In this document: piece by piece, positions 33,890 through 44,165 of the stretch | Position numbering within the stretch: the stretch's first letter is position 1 | How the letters are laid out: each line of letters starts with the position of its first letter | Source of the DNA: Symsagittifera roscoffensis | Lineage: Eukaryota; Xenacoelomorpha; Acoela; Convolutidae | Assembly (NCBI RefSeq): GCF_963678635.1 | Contig: NC_087062.1 | Coordinates: 13,746,670-13,810,669, forward strand | Length of the DNA stretch: 64,000 bases | Direction of reading: 5' to 3' | Translations under genes and position numbers: made by a program | The notes under the pieces: model-generated | Database searches by the model: none | Seen by the model: the letters and a program-made list of their open reading frames with translations, nothing else | What the model was told of the DNA's origin: nothing

Positions 33890-34260
33890 AACAAGTATTT
33901 ATTTTAAAACGCTGATATTTTCACTGTAAAATATTATTAACTAACGAATCATGATCCATTAATAAAACTTATTATTAATTGTAAAGCTGAGATTGTTTAT
34001 ACCTTCAGTCAGAGAATTCATAACAAACATTGAAATCGCTCACTTTCTTCTCTCCTCAAACTTCGCTATAGCCAGTATATCTCTAGATCTATTGAGACTA
34101 GGAGATACCACGATATAAGAGTAAGATTAGGATACTGGACTAAGGAAGTATACGAACCCATCCGGCCGCAAAAGATAGCAGAACGAATAGACGGTGTACC
34201 CTTATCTGCAACTATTTTATGAGAAAACCACCCTGGACCTAAACTCATCTGGTGGGCCCA
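33890..34260. repeat. LTR-like dispersed repeat, left copy
   Basis: Shares AGATCTATTGAGACTAGGAG, TATAAGAGTAAGATTA, GAATAGACGGTGTACCC and AACCACCCTGGACCTAAA with the copies at 50165-50499 and, partly, 48000-48110. It borders A/C-rich sequence on the right, as an LTR would, and TGGTGGGCCCAACGAGTC follows it at about 34251. That string has the TGG start of a primer-binding site, but I could not match it to a tRNA. Confidence 0.45.
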
Positions 34261-35085
34261 ACGAGTCTTGAGAAGACCTAATATTTACTTAATTCCAGCA
34301 AAAATCAAACATAATAAGACAAAATGACAATAAATCAGCCTATTTCCACGTTTCAGTAGGTCAAGTTAAACCGAGCAAAAAAAAAAACAAAAAACCATCA
34401 TCGAAAACCAAAACCTGCATGAGAAAACTAAGAGCAGACAACAACGCCATAATTTTAAGAAAATGGTGCTGTAATTTATCTTAAAACTATATAAACTGCA
34501 TTAAATAGAGCCGTAAACTCAATTTATTAAGACGTATGTTTTGAGTAAAATTTGTAATACTATTATCAATTTTTTGCAATCAGACGTCGACAAAAAATTT
34601 TGTCCACTGCAATTTTCAAATCTGCAGAAACTTTTGCAACACAAATACTTAATTTTAATTTTTTTTATTTATAAAAACACAAAAATACAAAATAGAGCTA
34701 GTTTAAAACTAAATTATTTCTAGTTTGGTGAAAATTCCTTGCTTCTCGAGGATCATCATCTTCCTTTGTTTTCAAAAACGTTTAAATCCTTTATCCAATA
34801 CAATCAAAAACTTTAATACTAACTTAATCAAATTCGAGAGCAAGAAAAATTTTCTTGGATCTTAAGGCATTTAGTATTTTAAATCCATTTTTATTGTCAA
34901 ATTAACAAAGCGTCTCCTTGATCTTAAGCCTTAAAACCTAAAACTAAGTCAGATGATCACTTGATGGACTAATTGACACTTTTTCTCCATAACTCACCAT
35001 ACATTGTAAGCTAAGCAATTAAGAACTTCAGTTGTTCATTCTTCACTTGAGATCCACATCTAACTTGACCCAGGCATGTGGATTG
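34261..35085. other. A-rich degraded sequence
   Basis: The plus strand is markedly A/C-rich, as in the sense strand of many retroelements. No frame longer than about 60 codons and no recognised motif. Confidence 0.4.
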
Positions 35086-35530
35086 ATTTATTATTCTTCA
35101 ACCCTGAATCTCAAATCGATACCTATTTAAGTAAGGTTAAGTGTAAACAAAAAAGAAAACGCCACATACGTTTAAGAGCAGTAGAACAGCCTTCTGTTGG
35201 ATCAAAATACTCTCTCCTAAGCCCATCTTGCCACGGCAAAACGACCGGAGAAGTTAGGCCAACAATCACAAAAGGAGTAGGAGCTAACATTTAAGGAACT
35301 AAAACAATTAACACCTTGATTTGCATCAATCAATCATCCTAACACTCATATCAACATCTACTCTAGCAAGTGAACAGACAATAATCGTACACAATTGTCT
35401 CAACAAAGAATCCCAATAAAACTTTGTCATAACACCAAATCAATAGAAGACAATAAATAGAAAAATCAGAAACAACCAAAAAAAAGAGAGTAAAACGAAC
35501 AAACAACAAATCGTAAAAAGCCGTCTTTCA
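35086..35530 (+). repeat. Direct repeat of about 440 bp, first copy
   Basis: Matches 36428-36850 (CTCAAATCGATACCTATTTA, AAACGCCACATACGTTTAAG, GTTAGGCCAACAATCACAAA, CAATCAATCATCCTAACACT). This copy contains an open frame of 72 codons (35076-35294, ending RPTITKGVGANI) that in the other copy has stops but a similar ending, so it was once coding. Product not recognised. Confidence 0.7.
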
Positions 35531-36427
35531 CGGAAAAAAAATTCATTTTCAGAATCAGACACAATAACCACACACAATCTCGAAATATTTCAACGGCAAG
35601 CAACGAACAATTAAACACAAAAACTAAGAAAGACGATTTTCAGTATCAGAAGCAACGACAACATCTTTAAAAAAACGAAGCTGAAAAAATGAATTAATAT
35701 CAAAAACGAGTACGAACATTTTTTTGGAATTATTTTTTAAGACGTAATAAAAATTACACACTAAAAATAATAAAACTTCAAAAACAATTGACTTAATACG
35801 TTAATAAATTTGAAGCCAATTCTATCGTACCATTTGTAATACGTCCCGAAAGTACCCCATCATGCGGACAAACTCATTTTCGTCACAACCTCGCAAAAGT
35901 AACAGTCCATGAAGAGAAAAAGCCCCAGAAGTTAGGATAATTATACAAATTATTGATCGCTATCTATCAAGTCTGTGCAATATAATCTCACAAAATGGAA
36001 AAATCACAGCTGATATTCAATCACCAGACCAAAATATTCAAACCCCATATGAAGTACAAACATATAGTATAAAAAATGTTTGACAAGTTTTTTTATCAAA
36101 AAATTTAAAATTGAATTCACAGCGTGCAAACTCAGTATTCACTAACAATGCTTTTGCAATAAAGGAAACAGTTATGACTATATCTTGAACACAGACGGAA
36201 TATTTTTTGTATCACCACCACAAACATTACGACATACAGCGGTAAAAGCAGAAGTCAATTGAATTTTAAGCATCTCAGAGGCATTTCGCAAAAAAACTTA
36301 CTGATACGGAATTGTCATCAGACGTGAAAATCGATTTGCAAAGAAAATTTGCATCTATTGTTTTCGACTATTTTCAACAGAATCAGACCTCGATTTACTA
36401 TTCAGACCTTGATTTACTTTTCTCCAA
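35531..36427 (+). pseudogene. Degraded plus-strand coding sequence, not recognised
   Basis: Interrupted plus-strand frames read like decayed protein: near 35940 a stretch IIDRYLSSLCNIISQ, then after stops and a frame change near 36185 the stretch TDGIFFVSPPQTLRHTAVK. No family recognised. By position between two 440-bp direct repeats it may be the inside of a small element. Confidence 0.3.
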
Positions 36428-36850
36428 CCCTGGATCTCAAATCGATACCTATTTAAGTAAGATTAAGTATAAATAAAAAAGAAAACGCCACATACGTTTA
36501 AGAGCAGTATAACAGCATTCTGTTGTATCAATATACTCTCTCCTCAACCCATCTTGCCACAGCAAAACGACCGGAGGAGTTAGGCCAACAATCACAAAAA
36601 GAGTAGGAGCTAAAATTTAAGGAAAAAAAAAACAATTAACTCCTTGATTTGCATCAATCAATCATCCTAACACTCATATCAACATCTACTCTATTAAGTG
36701 ATTAGACAATAATCGTACACAATTGTCTCAACGAAGAATCCCGAGAAGACATTGTCATAATACCGCATCAACAGAATACAATATTTAAAAAAAGCAGAAA
36801 CAACCAAAAAAGAGAGTAGAACAAACAAAAAACAAATCGTAAAAAGTCCG
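36428..36850 (+). repeat. Direct repeat of about 440 bp, second copy
   Basis: Diverged copy of 35086-35530, 1,342 bp downstream. The short frame is broken here by in-frame stops. Confidence 0.7.
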
Positions 36851-36857
36851 AACACCG

Positions 36858-37150
36858 AACACCTTCAGGCTGTTGAAATCCCACTCTTAAAATACATTGG
36901 TGGCTCAAAATCCAATCATACATTTTATGGCTTGTTTTAAAACCTTAGCCATGATTTTAAACTCTTCACAGAAGAAATCAAAGTCATCAAGGCACTTCAG
37001 CTTCTTTGGATACTAGTACGCAAAAGAAACGCGTTTAGCATGCTATAAAAGCGTCTTATTCAATCACCTACAATCATTAACGTTTTTTCCTGTGGATATA
37101 TGCATTTATATATCCACGTTAATATGCATGTTTACTTTGAAACTAACTAA
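36858..37150 (-). repeat. 295-bp direct repeat, left copy (LTR candidate)
   Basis: Matches 46423-46720 (AACACCTTCAGGCTGTTGAAATC.. in short, GAAGAAATCAAAGTCATCAA, GGATACTAGTACGCAAAAGA, TAGCATGCTATAAAAG, hairpin GTGGATATATGCATTTATAT). The two copies bracket 9.5 kb that includes the minus-strand gag-pol sequence, so they could be its LTRs. Against this, the part from 36951 on is also inside a 1,043-bp tandem repeat, and clear TG...CA ends were not found. TATAAAAG at 37044-37051 is on the plus strand. Confidence 0.5.
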
Positions 37151-37870
37151 TTCTTTTTCTAAAAATTTACTCAAACGAAATGGATCAACCACAGTATTTT
37201 GTTTTTCTCAACCAAAGTCGTGAGTATGTTGTCCCAGGTAAGCACCCATTGCTCTTACTTTACGTTCCAGTTCAGGATCATAATTGTGCGATCATAAAAA
37301 GTTTCTGATTGTGCGCATCTGAGGGTCCCCTTTGTAGTTGGCCTTCTACAAGTTGAGGTTAAATAGTTCGGGCAAAGCATCATTTTTTCTGACACTTTTG
37401 CAATCTCTAGGGATTACGGACAAGACCACGTTTCCAGGGTATGCGGCCGGGAACATCCCCCCAAACGCCGAAGGACTTGTTATCACCGAATTACACTTAA
37501 CGTCTCGGGTCTTTGTCGTCTCCGCCTCCAGTCTCGCATCCACCACTTCCACCCCACTGCTGCTTCCACTAATAATCTCTGGATGTCGTAAAATTAATTT
37601 ATTTAGCTTCTTCAAATTAAAAGATGTCATTGTGGAAATGTTTTTGTTGTCATAAAGAATGTTGTTGTTTGTAAAGGAATTCATAGCAAACTTACGTAAT
37701 TGACACTCAGTGATAGATTTGACAATATTCGTGCCTTTGCGGTCATTACATTCTATTATACGCATCACTGCATTTTGATCGGCCAACCGATGGTCACGCC
37801 TTTTTTCCGCCCTCCGCCTGTGGAGAATTTCGATTACTTGTTCCAAATCGGCGCTCATTAGCTGAAACAT
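37106..37870 (-). pseudogene. Gag-like frame with three in-frame stops (unit 1)
   Basis: A single minus-strand frame of 255 codons starts MFQLMSADLEQVIEILHRRR. The start and the YDNKNISTMTSFNLKK segment resemble the N-terminal region of Ty3/Gypsy Gag proteins. The frame is open for 174 codons to a TAG (37346), then stays readable past this and two TGA codons (KANYKGDPQMRTIRNFL*SHNY, HDFG*EKQN) to a TAA at 37106. Both TGA could be former TGG (Trp) and the TAG former CAG. The family match is weak beyond the first 60 residues. Confidence 0.5.
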
Positions 37871-38148
37871 TTAATTTCCTTGGCTTGTTAATGTTCCCTC
37901 TGGTGGTTTTCTGCTCATTATAGCCGAGCGAATTGGTAATTGAATGCAATTTAGCAACTGTGAACGTATTATCATAATTTTAAACGTATTGCCATGATTT
38001 TAAACTCTTCACAGAAGAAATCAAAGTCATCAAAGCACTTCAGCTTCTTTGGATACTAGTACGCAAAAGAAACGCGTTTAGCATGCTATAAAAGCGTCTT
38101 ATTCAATCACCTACAATCATTAACGTTTTTTCCTGTGGATATATGCAT

Positions 38149-38913
38149 TTATATATCCACGTTAATATGCATGTTTACTTTGAAACTAATTAATTCTTTT
38201 TCTAAAAATTTACTCAAACGAAATGGATCAACCACAGTATTTTGTTTTTCTCAACCAAAGTCGTGAGTATGTTGTCCCAGGTAAGCACCCATTGCTCTTA
38301 CTTTACGTTCAAGTTCAGGATCATAATTGTGCGATCATAAAAAGTTTCTGATTGTGCGCATCTGAGGGTCCCCTTTGTAGTTGGCCTTCTACAAGTTGAG
38401 GTTAAATAGTTCGGGCAAAGCATCATTTTTTCTGACACTTTTGCAATCTCTAGGGATTACGGACAAGACCACGTTTCCAGGGTATGCGGCCGGGAACATC
38501 CCCCCAAACGCCGAAGGACTTGTTATCACCGAATTACACTTAACGTCTCGGGTCTTTGTCGTCTCCGCCTCCAGTCTCGCATCCACCACTTCCACCCCAC
38601 TGCTGCTTCCACTAATAATCTCTGGATGTCGTAAAATTAATTTATTTAGCTTCTTCAAATTAAAAGATGTCATTGTGGAAATGTTTTTGTTGTCAAAAAG
38701 AATGTTGTTGTTTGTAAAGGAATTCATAGCAAACTTACGTAATTGACACTCAGTGATAGATTTGACAATATTCGTGCCTTTGCGGTCATTACATTCTATT
38801 ATACGCATCACTGCATTTTGATCGGCCAACCGATGGTCACGCCTTTTTTCCGCCCTCCGCCTGTGGAGAATTTCGATTACTTGTTCCAAATCGGCGCTCA
38901 TTAGCTGAAACAT
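38149..38913 (-). pseudogene. Gag-like frame with three in-frame stops (unit 2)
   Basis: Tandem copy of 37106-37870. The 174-codon open part is 38389-38913 and differs by one residue (LYDNK to LFDNK). The same three stops are present, so they predate the triplication. Confidence 0.5.
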
Positions 38914-39431
38914 TTAATTTCCTTGGCTTTTTAATGTTCCCTCCGGTGGTTTTCTGCTCATTATAGCCGAGCGAATTGGTAATTGAATGCAATTTAGCAA
39001 CTGTGAACGTATTATCATAATTTTAAACGTATTGCCATGATTTTAAACTCTTCACAGAAGAAATCAAAGTCATCAAAGCACTTCAGCTTCTTTGGATACT
39101 AGTACGCAAAAGAAACGCGTTTAGCATGCTATAAAAGCGTCTTATTCAATCACCTACAATCATTAACGTTTTTTCCTGTGGATATATGCATTTATATATC
39201 CACGTTAATATGCATGTTTACTTTGAAACTAATTAATTCTTTTTCTAAAAATTTACTCAAACGAAATGGATCAACCACAGTATTTTGTTTTTCTCAACCA
39301 AAGTCGTGAGTATGTTGTCCCAGGTAAGCACCCATTGCTCTTACTTTACGTTCAAGTTCAGGATCATAATTGTGCGATCATAAAAAGTTTCTGATTGTGC
39401 GCATCTGAGGGTCCCCTTTGTAGTTGGCCTT

Positions 39432-40478
39432 CTACAAGTTGAGGTGAAATAGTTCGGGCAAAGCATCATTTTTTCTGACACTTTTGCAATCTCTAGGGAT
39501 TACGGACAAGACCACGTTTCCAGGGTATGTGGCCGGGAGCATCCCCCCAAACGCCGAAGGACTTGTTATCACCGAATTACACTTAACGTCTCGGGTCTTT
39601 GTCGTCTCCGCCTCCAGTCTCGCATCCACCACTTCCACCCCACTGCTGCTTCCACTAATAATCTCTGGATGCCGTAAAATTAATTTATTTAGCTTCTTCA
39701 AATTAAAAGATGTCATTGTGGAAATGTTTTTGTTGTCAAAAAGAATGTTGTTGTTTGTAAAGGAATTCATAGCAAACTTACGTAATTGACACTCAGTGAT
39801 AGATTTGACAATATTCGTGCCTTTGCGGTCATTACATTCTATTATACGCATCACTGCATTTTGATCGGCCAACCGATGGTCACGCGTTTTGCCGCCCTCC
39901 GCCTGTGGAGAATTTCGATTACTTGTTCCAAATCGGCGCTCATTAGCTGAAACAACTAATTTCCTTGGCTTGTTAATGTTCCCTCCGGTGGTTTTCCGCT
40001 CATTATAGCCGAGCGAATTGGTAATTGAATGCATTTTAGCAACTGTGAACGTATTATCATAAAGGCTCAGCCGCGTAGCTTCCCCCACCGGGTGCCTTGA
40101 TAAATAATCCGCCAGGCCGATTTCAGCCCCTGGCATATGCTCAATTACAAAATCAAAAGAAATATTACGTTCGATCCAACGGGTAAAACGACTGAACATT
40201 ATTTTGTTTTTCTTATTGTTTCCGTTCAATAATGACACTAAGGCCTTATGATCTGTTACCACAGTAAAGTTTTTCCCAAAAATGTAATTTCTAATGTATT
40301 CCGAACCCCAGACTACGGCCAACATTTCTGATTGATTCGTTGAATATTTTGTTTTTACCGCATTCAAAAACCGAGATGCAAATGAAAAAGGCCGCCATCC
40401 CTCGGTGCCGAGTTGTTCGAGTACAGCTCCTAGCCCGTTATGGCTGGCCTTGCACAAAATTCGGATATTCTTATGCAC
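39432..40478 (-). pseudogene. RNase H joined to gag-like sequence
   Basis: Open frame of 348 codons. Residues 1-135 are Ty3/Gypsy RNase H: ILCKASHNGLGAVLEQ, YSTNQSEMLAVVWGSEYI, FTVVTDHKALVSLL, GAEIGLADYLSRHP. The first catalytic Asp (normally DAS) is Lys, so the enzyme should be inactive. After residue 150 the frame runs without a break into the third copy of the gag-like sequence, first in another frame (SANERRFGTSNRN) and then, after a small indel near 39887, in the gag-like frame (DHRLADQNAVMRIIE). No integrase follows. The upstream in-frame TAA at 40512 separates it from the RT. Confidence 0.75.
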
Positions 40479-40511
40479 GTCAAAGTGCGTTAGTTCTACA
40501 ATGTTCGCGAC

Positions 40512-41452
40512 TTAAATTTTTAAGCACGCCAAATCATTTTTCCTACTTAGCAGCGGACGTAATGGCGCCGAAGTTTCCGCTAACGAGGGTAAATGTTTGT
40601 GAAAATTATGTATTGAACCCATAAATGACTTCAGTTGCGATAGCGACCTCGGATCGACCAATTCATCAATCGGGTCCGTTTTACGAACCATCGACGTAAT
40701 TCCAGATTTCGTGATCCGATGACCTAACCATTCGCATTCATTTTTCGCAAATTGACATTTTTCCAATTTCAAAGCCATATATTCCTTATCAAGTTGCGCT
40801 AAGAATTTCTCTACTAGGGCGTTTTGTTCAATTTTGGTACCCTTTGAAATTACCAAAATATCATCTATGAATACGTGCGCGCACGGAAATTCAGAAAGGA
40901 TAGCACCCATTACCCGTCGGATTTCCGGCGGCATAGTTGTCAACCCATAGAATCCCGTCTTGAAACGGTACGTACCGGTGGAGCGACCTCCCACCAAAGA
41001 AAAATTGTAATGTTTACTTGTAGATTCACTTAGTGGTAGTTGCCCGTATGCGTATGTGAGATCCATTGTTGAGAAGAAAACATCCCCTTGTTTCCGTTCG
41101 CTTATTATTTGGCCCACAATATCCATTAGCTCTTCAATATTAGGCAATTGATATTTATTTTTATGGATTTGCTTATTCAGTTCTCTTGATTCGAGCGCGA
41201 CCTTTTTCACCGTATTAACAAAAAGGTAGGCAAAAAAATTATCTGAACACTCTTCCAACTTTGGATATGACCTTGTTCCAAGAGTTTCTCGATTTCTTTA
41301 TCTACCTTATCTTGCAACGCTATGGGCATTCGTCTGCCCTTTTGATGGATCGGAATCAAATTCTTGAAAAATTCTGCCTGCATTTTATAGTTACGAATGC
41401 GCCCTACCCTGCGAAAAAGATGGTTAAATTGCTTACTGAAAGGTTTTGCCAA
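40512..41452 (-). pseudogene. Ty3/Gypsy reverse transcriptase
   Basis: Copies element RNA to DNA. The N-terminal part (41207-41452; IPIHQKGRRMPIALQDKVDK) and main part (40512-41258) lie in different frames. Main part motifs in order: ALESRELNKQIHKNKYQLPN, FFSTMDLTYAYGQLPL (first catalytic Asp), TYRFKTGFYGLTTMPPE, HVFIDDILVISKG (YIDD-type active site with Phe), KLEKCQFAKNECEWLGHRI and LSQLKSFMGSIHNFHKHLP. The catalytic residues are intact. The frame ends at an in-frame TAA (40512-40514); the next domain continues in the same frame, so this stop is a late mutation. Confidence 0.85.
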
Positions 41453-41616
41453 TCATCCAAATCCTCATCCATCTCCATAGCATCAACTTGTCGCTGGATA
41501 TTATGCAACCTCTTCTCCGATGGCGCTTGGGCCAACATCAATCCCAGTTCTGGCACCAAGTCCCGGCCGATAATTGATGGCCTGCAGCCTTCAATAACAT
41601 TTCAGATAAATGTTGT

Positions 41617-41916
41617 CTATCCATTGGATTGGAGTGTAACTATCATCTTGCCCAGAAACTTCAGCGGGTTGTTTCCGTAGTCCCGAAATTGATCATCTTT
41701 TGGATCCAACTGCTGCAGACGCACATTGCATGCTCCAAAGGTACGTTTCAATTCCCCTACAGTAAAGATAGAAATTGGCGAACCGCTATCGATCCAGGCT
41801 TGAGTTGCCCGACCATTAGTTCGTAACGCCATTTTTGCTCCGCTCTTTTCAATTCTTCCTCCTGCTTCCGACGGATCGACATAACAAGATAGTCTGTTGA
41901 ACTGTCCGAGTCCCAT
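41617..41916 (-). pseudogene. Retroelement aspartic protease fragment
   Basis: The frame contains RATQAWIDSGSPISIFTVGE, whose D-S-G matches the active site of retropepsins that cut Gag-Pol. It sits between the zinc knuckle and the RT, as in Ty3/Gypsy. An overlapping frame (41757-42089) reads the linker upstream, so a frameshift separates it from Gag. It is a fragment, as no clear second half with the flap was recognised. Confidence 0.6.
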
Positions 41917-42048
41917 CCATGCGCTGGTGCTTTCGAATCAGTCACCCATCCGACGGAACCTCCGTAATTAGACACACTCTCCTCCGGATCATTTTGAAGA
42001 AGCCCTTTGTCGGTGCCGTCTTCATGTATCAACCACACGCGTCCCCTA

Positions 42049-42830
42049 TTAAATGTTACACGTGACATTCCGCGCCAGACACATTGCAATGTGTTCTATA
42101 GTAAAACCACTTTGATCGCAGTTGAAACATTTGCGATCCACTCCTCCGCCGCCACTGTTGTTCCCTCTACCGAATCCACGTCCGCCCCGTTGGAATGGTC
42201 GACGGTAGCCACCTCGAATGGCGCCTATTGGCTCTGCTTTTATCTGCAATGCCCTTGCTGGTGCCGCTGCCAGACCGCCTCCAGAAACCTTGTACGTTTT
42301 GGCGTATTTGTCCCCCCGCTCGTACGACAAAGCAATTTGGTAGACTTCATCTGGGGTCATAATTGAACGACAGAGTTCTGTTTGTGCTTCTTTATTCGAC
42401 ATGTTTACTATGAACACGTCACTCAAAAGCGTCGCTCCAGGGCTCCCAACGCACACCTAGCAGCTAAATCCATGTTTTTTTCCAGCGTCTCACCTTCAAG
42501 TTGTTTCCGAGATAGCAGTTGATACGTTTCGAAATTTTCATTCCTCTCCTTCTTGAAAACACTTTCAAATTCATCCAAAACCCTAGGATATCGTGTAAGC
42601 GCCAGATCCAAATGGGGTTTCCGACTTTGAAGCTCATCCTGTCCTCGTTCCCCTAAACAAAAATACAGGTTAGAAATCAAAGTTTATTCCGCCTCCAGAA
42701 GGTTTTTTCGGTTAACCTCCTCTGATAGATCTGCAATTTGCGTCGCGTTCAACGTCCGATTGAAATAAAATGCAGTCGGATTAGATGAATGTTTCGCTAT
42801 TAATCCTCATGTAAAACGCGTAATCCAGTG
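42049..42830 (-). pseudogene. Gag remnant with zinc knuckle (Ty3/Gypsy)
   Basis: Pieces in different frames: NRTLNATQIADLSEEVNRK (about 42700-42770), then a stop and an 85-codon frame (42423-42680; YQLLSRKQLEGETLEKNMDL), then 42049-42456 with TELCRSIMTPDEVYQIALSY, a Gly/Arg-rich basic stretch (RRPFQRGGRGFGRGNNSGGG) and CFNCDQSGFTIEHIAMC. The last resembles a CCHC knuckle but with spacing C-x2-C-x8-H-x3-C, four residues longer than the usual C-x2-C-x4-H-x4-C. This would be the nucleocapsid, packaging RNA. Confidence 0.7.
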
Positions 42831-43033
42831 CTCCCAACACCCAACACAATTTCTACAAAAGCCAACACTAGAAGAAAAAAAAATTACTTATCCAGGATAA
42901 ATCTTCTCAGAAAACCGCTCAACATTTATAGAATACGATTAAAAATCTTTTTGGTACTATATCTGAAAAAAAAGGTATCACCGTTATGTTTTTACAAGTA
43001 AAAAATTATTATCTCAAACCATAAGCTACAATA

Positions 43034-43447
43034 ATGCAACCAATAAAAATTTCAACACAAAACTTTCGCGCAGTAGCTAAGAAACCATCTTATGATATAC
43101 ACTCAAAGCAAAATTATTCAAAATCCGATATACAACATCACAATAAAACTAAATTTCAAGATCCTCTCGGTACAATGGATATTAGCCGACGACAAACATT
43201 AGCTCAAAACTTATCAGAACTTGCCGAAACAGAAGGCTTCTCAGATATCTATACACATAAGTTTAAAGGATATTTTATGATTGTCAACGAAAATAGTTAC
43301 CTAAACGGAGAAAAAAATCAATCTCAAGCTATAGCTTTCATCAAAATTTTTAAATTTATACAGATAAATGATGAAATCCTGTTCCTAGGATGCACTATTA
43401 CATTCTCTAATGGTAAACATATTCATTTGCATAGTTTAAATTTATGA
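43034..43447 (+). CDS. Unrecognised 137-residue protein, A/C-rich region
   Basis: Starts MQPIKISTQNFRAVAKK and contains FQDPLGTMDISRRQTLAQNL and FKGYFMIVNENSYLNG. The N-terminal third is Gln/Asn/Lys-rich, the rest looks globular. No family recognised. A broken copy lies at 44166-44580 (stop at codon 15, then indels) with much of the sequence retained, which supports a real, now decaying, coding region of a mobile element rather than a chance frame. Confidence 0.4.
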   Translation: MQPIKISTQNFRAVAKKPSYDIHSKQNYSKSDIQHHNKTKFQDPLGTMDISRRQTLAQNLSELAETEGFSDIYTHKFKGYFMIVNENSYLNGEKNQSQAIAFIKIFKFIQINDEILFLGCTITFSNGKHIHLHSLNL

Positions 43448-43545
43448 GAGTTTCATTTTTAGTTCTTAAAGGAGTATATAACCTACATGCAAAACATACC
43501 AAAGTCAACAGACAAGTAAGCGTAACCCTAACATGATTCGCATAA

Positions 43546-44112
43546 TTTTTTTGGGAATTTTTTCTTCCTCAATCAAAAAATTTACTTGCCGCACAAATTA
43601 AAGCATGCATCAAACAGACAGAACCGACTACATATTATGAACTACAAAACAATATACAAATCCCTAAACCACCTTTACAATCACACAGTTCACAAAATCA
43701 AAATCACTTACAACTGATTCAACGCGCAAATTACAGTACAAATTTTTCCATAAGACAACACTCAATCATAACAAAAAATTACAACTCAGTTCAGTTTCTC
43801 ACATTACTCATCAACCACAAAATCAAAATGACACATGTGAATAAATTCTACAATCGCCAATACAACAGAACTAAAAATCCCTTATCCAGGATAAATTTTC
43901 TCAGAAAACCGCCCAATATTTATAAATTACGGAAAAAAATATTTTGGTACTACACCTGCAAAAAAAGGTATCACCGTATGTTTTCGCAAATAATCGCAAC
44001 AATCAAAAAACTCACTATTGTTACAAAATCAAAATTCATTTCGTGGACGCACAACGCACATATTTTTGTGATATCGTTTTCCCATGTAGATCAGAAAATA
44101 GCCACAACGTAG
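43546..44112 (+). CDS. Unrecognised open frame, Gln/Asn-rich then basic
   Basis: Open for 188 codons from the preceding stop, with the first ATG only at 43828, so it is either an exon or a broken gene. It reads SKNLLAAQIKACIKQTEP, then a low-complexity Q/N/S segment, then LSRINFLRKPPNIYKLRKK. The copy at 44690-44975 keeps the same frame over 90 codons with mostly single-residue changes and is preceded by TTTTTTTCTAG, a possible splice acceptor. Function unknown. Confidence 0.35.
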   Translation, partial: FFWEFFLPQSKNLLAAQIKACIKQTEPTTYYELQNNIQIPKPPLQSHSSQNQNHLQLIQRANYSTNFSIRQHSIITKNYNSVQFLTLLINHKIKMTHVNKFYNRQYNRTKNPLSRINFLRKPPNIYKLRKKIFWYYTCKKRYHRMFSQIIATIKKLTIVTKSKFISWTHNAHIFVISFSHVDQKIATT

Positions 44113-44165
44113 TACAATTTAATCCCAAGTAAATATTTAATATCTCAAATCATAAGCTACCCTAA

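Larger units (their letters stand above)
36951..40060 (-). repeat. 1,043-bp tandem repeat, three units
   Basis: Units start at 36951, 37994 and 39037 (ATGATTTTAAACTCTTCACA). Units 1 and 2 end GTATTATCATAATTTTAAACGTATTGCC; unit 3 leaves the repeat at 40060 and continues into pol. ATTTTAAAC occurs at both sides of the junction and may have been the microhomology that made the repeat. The units differ at only a few bases, so the triplication is recent compared with the decay of the element. Confidence 0.9.
39192..42830 (-). mobile_element. Ty3/Gypsy LTR retrotransposon, degraded internal region
   Basis: Domain order on the minus strand: Gag remnant, zinc knuckle, aspartic protease, reverse transcriptase, RNase H, then the gag-like frame of the tandem repeat in place of an integrase. 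No HHCC finger or DDE integrase was found. Several frameshifts and an in-frame stop make it non-autonomous. The component pieces are annotated separately. Confidence 0.85.

Noticed and set aside
34251-34268. TGGTGGGCCCAACGAGTC as an LTR primer-binding site
   Set aside because: It starts with TGG as expected, but I could not match the complement to any tRNA 3' end.
37180-37308. Possible plus-strand first exon (MDQPQYFVFLNQSREYVVP then CAG|GTAAGC) behind TATAAAAG, in all three 1,043-bp units
   Set aside because: The minus strand carries the better supported long frame over the same bases, and no downstream exon or acceptor was recognised.
37338-37655. Plus-strand 105-codon frame in the tandem units
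   Set aside because: It is the antisense shadow of the gag-like frame, which has the Gag-like start and joins pol in the third copy.
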